Shown: one piece after another, positions 5,087 through 7,427 of the stretch
Layout: the number at the start of each line of letters is the position of its first letter
How positions within the stretch are numbered: the first letter of the stretch is position 1
NCBI GenBank assembly: GCA_031430315.1
Contig: JANPBI010000393.1
Span: 1-7,427, forward strand
DNA: 7,427 nucleotides
Direction: 5' to 3'
Origin: JAJNPS01 sp031430315
GTDB taxonomy: Bacteria; Pseudomonadota; Alphaproteobacteria; Rhodobacterales; Rhodobacteraceae
Notes under the pieces: generated by a model
Told to the model about the DNA's origin: nothing
The model's input: only the letters and a program-made list of their open reading frames with translations
The model's database searches: none
Made by a program: the position numbers and the translations under genes

Positions 5087-6112
5087 TCACGCTTCAAACA
5101 AATCCGCCTGCCCCGGCCCCTTTGGCGCCTCCAGCCCCAGGTGCCGCCAGGCCTTCATACCCAACATTCTCCCCCGAGGGGTCCGCAGCAGCAGACCCTG
5201 CTGCAACAGATAGGGCTCGATAACCTCTTCGATCGCATCGCGGGGCTCGCTCAGCGCCGCCGCGATGGTCTCCACCCCGACCGGCCCGCCCGCATAGTTG
5301 TCGGCAAGCAGGCTCAGATACCGCCGGTCCGCGCCGTCCAGCCCCAGATGATCCACCCCGAGCCGCGTCAACGCCCGGTCCGCCAGCGCGCGACTGATCT
5401 TGCCGCCCTCTTCGACCAGCGCGAAGTCCACGACCCGGCGCAACAACCGCCCCGCGATCCGGGGCGTGCCCCGCGCCCGGCGGGCGATCTCGCGGCATCC
5501 CTCGGGCTCCGCCTCGACCTTCAAAAGCCGGGCGCCACGGGTGACGATCTCGAACAACTCGGCTTCGGAATAGAACTCCAGCCGGGTCGGGATGCCGAAC
5601 CGGTCGCGCAAGGGCGTCGTCAGCAAGCCCAGCCGCGTCGTCGCCCCGACCAGCGTAAAGGGTTGCAGGTCGATCCGCACCGTCCGCGCGGCCGGACCCT
5701 CGCCAATCACCAGATCCAGCGCGAAATCCTCCAATGCCGGATACAGCACTTCCTCGACAATCGGCGAAAGGCGATGAATTTCGTCGATGAACAGCACATC
5801 GCGCGGCTCAAGATTGGTCAGGATCGCCGCGAGATCCCCAGGCCGCGCCAGCACAGGACCGGAGGTCATCCGGAATCCCACCCCCAACTCGCGCGCCATG
5901 ATCTGCGCGAGCGTGGTCTTGCCCAGTCCGGGCGGGCCGTGGAACAGCGTGTGATCCATCGCCTCACCCCGCATGCGGGCACTTTCGATGAAGACCGCAA
6001 GGTTCGCGCGCGCCTCGGCCTGACCGATGAATTCGGTCAGCATCTGCGGGCGCAGCGCGCGGTCGATATCTTCGGGCAGCTTTTCGGCGCGAAGGGCGGG
6101 GTCTGATGACAT
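5087..6112 (-). CDS. ruvB: RuvB, Holliday-junction branch-migration ATPase
   Basis: RuvB forms the hexameric AAA+ motor that, bound to RuvA, drives branch migration of Holliday junctions in recombination and replication-fork repair. The 341-residue product is full length. The N-terminal segment RPQMLTEFIGQ (21-31) precedes the AAA+ core with Walker A GPPGLGKT (59-66), Walker B LFIDEIHR (107-114, Asp110-Glu111), the sensor region GATTRLGLLTTPLRDRFG (156-173) with the arginine-finger region at RDRFG, and the C-terminal winged-helix domain ending in EPYLLQQGLLLRTPRGRM. ATG 6112 lies 3 bases after the ruvA stop (TAA CGC ATG). All catalytic motifs are intact. It is the last gene of the ruv operon; a hairpin follows its stop. 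Confidence 0.98.
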   Translation of the reverse strand: MSSDPALRAEKLPEDIDRALRPQMLTEFIGQAEARANLAVFIESARMRGEAMDHTLFHGPPGLGKTTLAQIMARELGVGFRMTSGPVLARPGDLAAILTNLEPRDVLFIDEIHRLSPIVEEVLYPALEDFALDLVIGEGPAARTVRIDLQPFTLVGATTRLGLLTTPLRDRFGIPTRLEFYSEAELFEIVTRGARLLKVEAEPEGCREIARRARGTPRIAGRLLRRVVDFALVEEGGKISRALADRALTRLGVDHLGLDGADRRYLSLLADNYAGGPVGVETIAAALSEPRDAIEEVIEPYLLQQGLLLRTPRGRMLGMKAWRHLGLEAPKGPGQADLFEA

Positions 6113-6115
6113 GCG

Positions 6116-6790
6116 TTACCTCGGCGCCAGAAGCTTGAGACTGGCGCGGATCAGAGTTGCCGCGTCTGCCTCGGTCGCATCCCCTGCTGCAGTCGCCACC
6201 GCCTGCGCCGCGTCGCCATGCCCATAGCCCAAGTTTACCAGCGCCGACAGCGCGTCGGCCGACACCCCCGCACGGGATTGGGCGACCGACGGGGGCTGGT
6301 TTCGGGCAGGTATCGACACGGGCATCGCTTCGATCACCACATCCTCCGCCTCGGTCCGCGCAGCAAGGTTCACCCCCGCAGCCATCAGGCCTGGCGCCTT
6401 GGACTTCAGCTCCAGGATCACGCGTTGCGCCAGTTTCGGCCCCACGCCCGGAGCCGCTTGCACCGCCCGCGCGTCGCCCAGGGTGATCGCCCGGGCGACA
6501 CCTTCAGCTCCCAGCGTGCCCAAGATTGCCATCGACGCCTTGGCCCCGACACCCTGCACTGTCATCAACAGCTTGTGCCATTCTTTTTCCAGCATTGTCG
6601 GAAAGCCGAAAAGCTGCAAAAGGTCCTCGCGCACCAGCAGGTCCGTATAAAGGGCCACCGCCTCGCCCACACGCGGCAGGCCGGCCATCGTGCGGTCACT
6701 GACATGGACCAGATAGCCCACGCCACGCACGTCGATCAGGACCTGGTCGGACCCGCGCCAGTCCAGCCGCCCGGCGATGCGCCCGATCAT
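6116..6790 (-). CDS. ruvA: RuvA, Holliday-junction recognition subunit
   Basis: RuvA tetramers bind the four-way junction and load RuvB rings on opposite arms. The 224-residue protein has the N-terminal OB-fold domain (MIGRIAGRLDWRG to about residue 65, including LLVREDLLQLFGF). Tandem helix-hairpin-helix motifs follow, VQGVGAKASMAIL (about 78-90) and APGVGPKLAQRVI (about 113-125). A flexible linker of about 45 residues rich in Ala, Pro and Glu leads to the C-terminal RuvB-contacting domain (ADALSALVNLGYGHGDAAQAV onward). It is slightly longer than E. coli RuvA (203) because of the linker, as is common in this group. Its ATG overlaps the ruvC stop by 4 bases (ATGA, 6787-6790), and ruvB starts 3 bases after its stop. 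Confidence 0.98.
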   Translation of the reverse strand: MIGRIAGRLDWRGSDQVLIDVRGVGYLVHVSDRTMAGLPRVGEAVALYTDLLVREDLLQLFGFPTMLEKEWHKLLMTVQGVGAKASMAILGTLGAEGVARAITLGDARAVQAAPGVGPKLAQRVILELKSKAPGLMAAGVNLAARTEAEDVVIEAMPVSIPARNQPPSVAQSRAGVSADALSALVNLGYGHGDAAQAVATAAGDATEADAATLIRASLKLLAPR

Positions 6791-7296
6791 CCGGCGGCCC
6801 GCAACGCAGCCTGCAGCCGGCCCGCCGACTGAAGGTGATGCGCATGGCAGATGGCAATGGCCAGCGCATCGGCCGCGTCTGGTCCTGCGATGGTGACGCC
6901 TGGCAACTGCAACCGCACCATGTGATCCACCTGGCCTTTGTCGGCATGGCCGACACCCACCACCGCCTTCTTGACGGCGTTTGGCGCGTATTCCCCGACA
7001 TCAAGGCCAAACTGCGCGGGGACCAGCAGGGCTATCCCCCTCGCTTGGCCTAGCTTCAGGGTCGCAACTGCATCTTTGTTGACAAAGGTATGTTCCACCG
7101 CCGCTGCATCCGGTGCGTAAAGCCGCATGACTTCGGTCAGCTGCGCGTAAAGCGATGCAAGGCGCAAGGCCAGGGACCCATCGGCGCCATCACTGTGGCA
7201 AATGCCGTTAGCGACATGCGAAAGGCGGGCTCCCGTGACGTCAATCACCCCCCAGCCAAGGTTTCTGAGGCCCGGATCGATCCCGATGACACGCAT
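6787..7296 (-). CDS. ruvC: RuvC, crossover-junction endodeoxyribonuclease
   Basis: RuvC is the dimeric Mg-dependent resolvase that nicks Holliday junctions symmetrically. The 169-residue protein has the RNase H-like fold with its four acidic catalytic residues visible: Asp7 in IGIDPGLRNLGWG, Glu68 in AAVEHTFV, and Asp140 and Asp143 in GPDAADALAIAICH. The central KLGQARGIALL and YAPNAVKKAVVGVGHADKGQV segments are typical of the family. The ATG at 7296 is preceded by AAGGGCAGGG, a good ribosome-binding sequence. It is the first gene of ruvC-ruvA-ruvB, with a LexA-like box 33-48 bases upstream, consistent with SOS control. Confidence 0.98.
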   Translation of the reverse strand: MRVIGIDPGLRNLGWGVIDVTGARLSHVANGICHSDGADGSLALRLASLYAQLTEVMRLYAPDAAAVEHTFVNKDAVATLKLGQARGIALLVPAQFGLDVGEYAPNAVKKAVVGVGHADKGQVDHMVRLQLPGVTIAGPDAADALAIAICHAHHLQSAGRLQAALRAAG

Positions 7297-7427
7297 CCCT
7301 GCCCTTTTTGCTGCTTTTTTTCGGCATTAGCACGAAAAGGGAACATGCGCCAATCGAAAACCTTAGCCGCAGCCAAAGCAATGCGCCAAGCGCATGAGTA
7401 ATGAGCGACATTGTGCGATCATTTTGC
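7297..7427. promoter_or_regulatory. ruv operon upstream region
   Basis: This 131-base region to the window edge contains the LexA-like box, a dyad ATGCGC-CAA-GCGCAT (7381-7395) and a direct repeat ATGCGCCAA (7345-7353 and 7381-7389). An 18-codon plus-strand frame (7345-7401) is bounded by the repeats but has no clear merit. No confident gene is seen; any neighbour starts beyond the edge. Confidence 0.4.
7330..7344 (-). promoter_or_regulatory. LexA (SOS) box, one mismatch, upstream of ruvC
   Basis: On the minus strand GTTC-N7-GTGC matches the alphaproteobacterial LexA consensus GTTC-N7-GTTC at 7 of 8 fixed bases. It lies between a possible -35 TTGGCG and a possible -10 (CTAATG/TAATGC, 17-18 base spacing), where LexA would block RNA polymerase. 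The downstream genes are classical SOS-type recombination genes, which supports the call. Confidence 0.65.

Noticed and set aside
5042..6106. 354-codon plus-strand frame opposite ruvB
   Set aside because: Arg/Gln/Pro-rich mirror of ruvB, and its start falls inside the FNR box; no support as a gene.
7345..7401. 18-codon plus-strand frame divergent from ruvC
   Set aside because: Very short and partly created by the direct repeat; the AAGGG upstream is too close to the ATG and also belongs to the LexA box.
7394..7427. Possible plus-strand gene start at the right edge (ATG at 7394 or 7401)
   Set aside because: Only 9-11 codons are visible and no ribosome-binding site supports either ATG.
1..7427. 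Search for CRISPR arrays, tRNA genes, insertion sequences and phage attachment sites
   Set aside because: No spaced identical repeats, no cloverleaf-like segment, no transposase frame and no clear terminal repeats were seen by eye.

Overview
This window looks like chromosome from an alphaproteobacterium of the Rhodobacteraceae/Roseobacter type. The evidence is the high GC and strong GC3 of the core genes, the ruvC-ruvA-ruvB and ybgC-tolQ-tolR-tolA clusters close together on one strand, a near-consensus alphaproteobacterial LexA box (GTTC-N7-GTTC type) ahead of ruvC, and a TolA with an acidic, proline-rich linker. The assignment rests on style and protein content only; no search was run.

Layout, reading the minus strand from right to left. 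Bases 7297-7427 hold the ruv promoter region with the LexA-like box. ruvC (6787-7296), ruvA (6116-6790) and ruvB (5087-6112) form a tightly packed Holliday-junction processing operon that ends in a likely hairpin terminator (5056-5080). Next comes a lower-GC segment (about 3303-5086) with a different character. It holds a 314-base gap containing a perfect but orphan FNR-type box, a small plus-strand unit (a 29-codon candidate lipoprotein overlapping a secreted ABM-fold-like protein, 4336-4772), and a divergent LysR-type regulator (3396-4268). The minus strand then continues with ybgC (2901-3302), tolQ (2071-2766), tolR (1597-2067) and tolA (411-1580), the envelope-constriction machinery.

In Pseudomonas and many Rhodobacterales, ruvCAB runs directly into ybgC-tolQRAB. 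Here the lysR/secreted-protein cassette sits between the two halves, and I infer that it was inserted. At the left edge, where tolB normally follows tolA, there is instead an unrecognised membrane-anchored protein gene. It overlaps the tolA stop by 4 bases (ATGA) and becomes AT-rich (115 G+C of the first 240 bases); it runs off the window.

How the genes work together: RuvABC migrates and resolves Holliday junctions in the cytoplasm. TolQ-TolR-TolA form a proton-driven inner-membrane motor that reaches to the outer membrane, with YbgC as the usual thioesterase companion. The LysR protein probably controls the divergent secreted-protein unit. The items most worth a second look are the gene in tolB's place, the mini-lipoprotein, the orphan FNR box with its possible minus-strand transcript, and the cassette itself.
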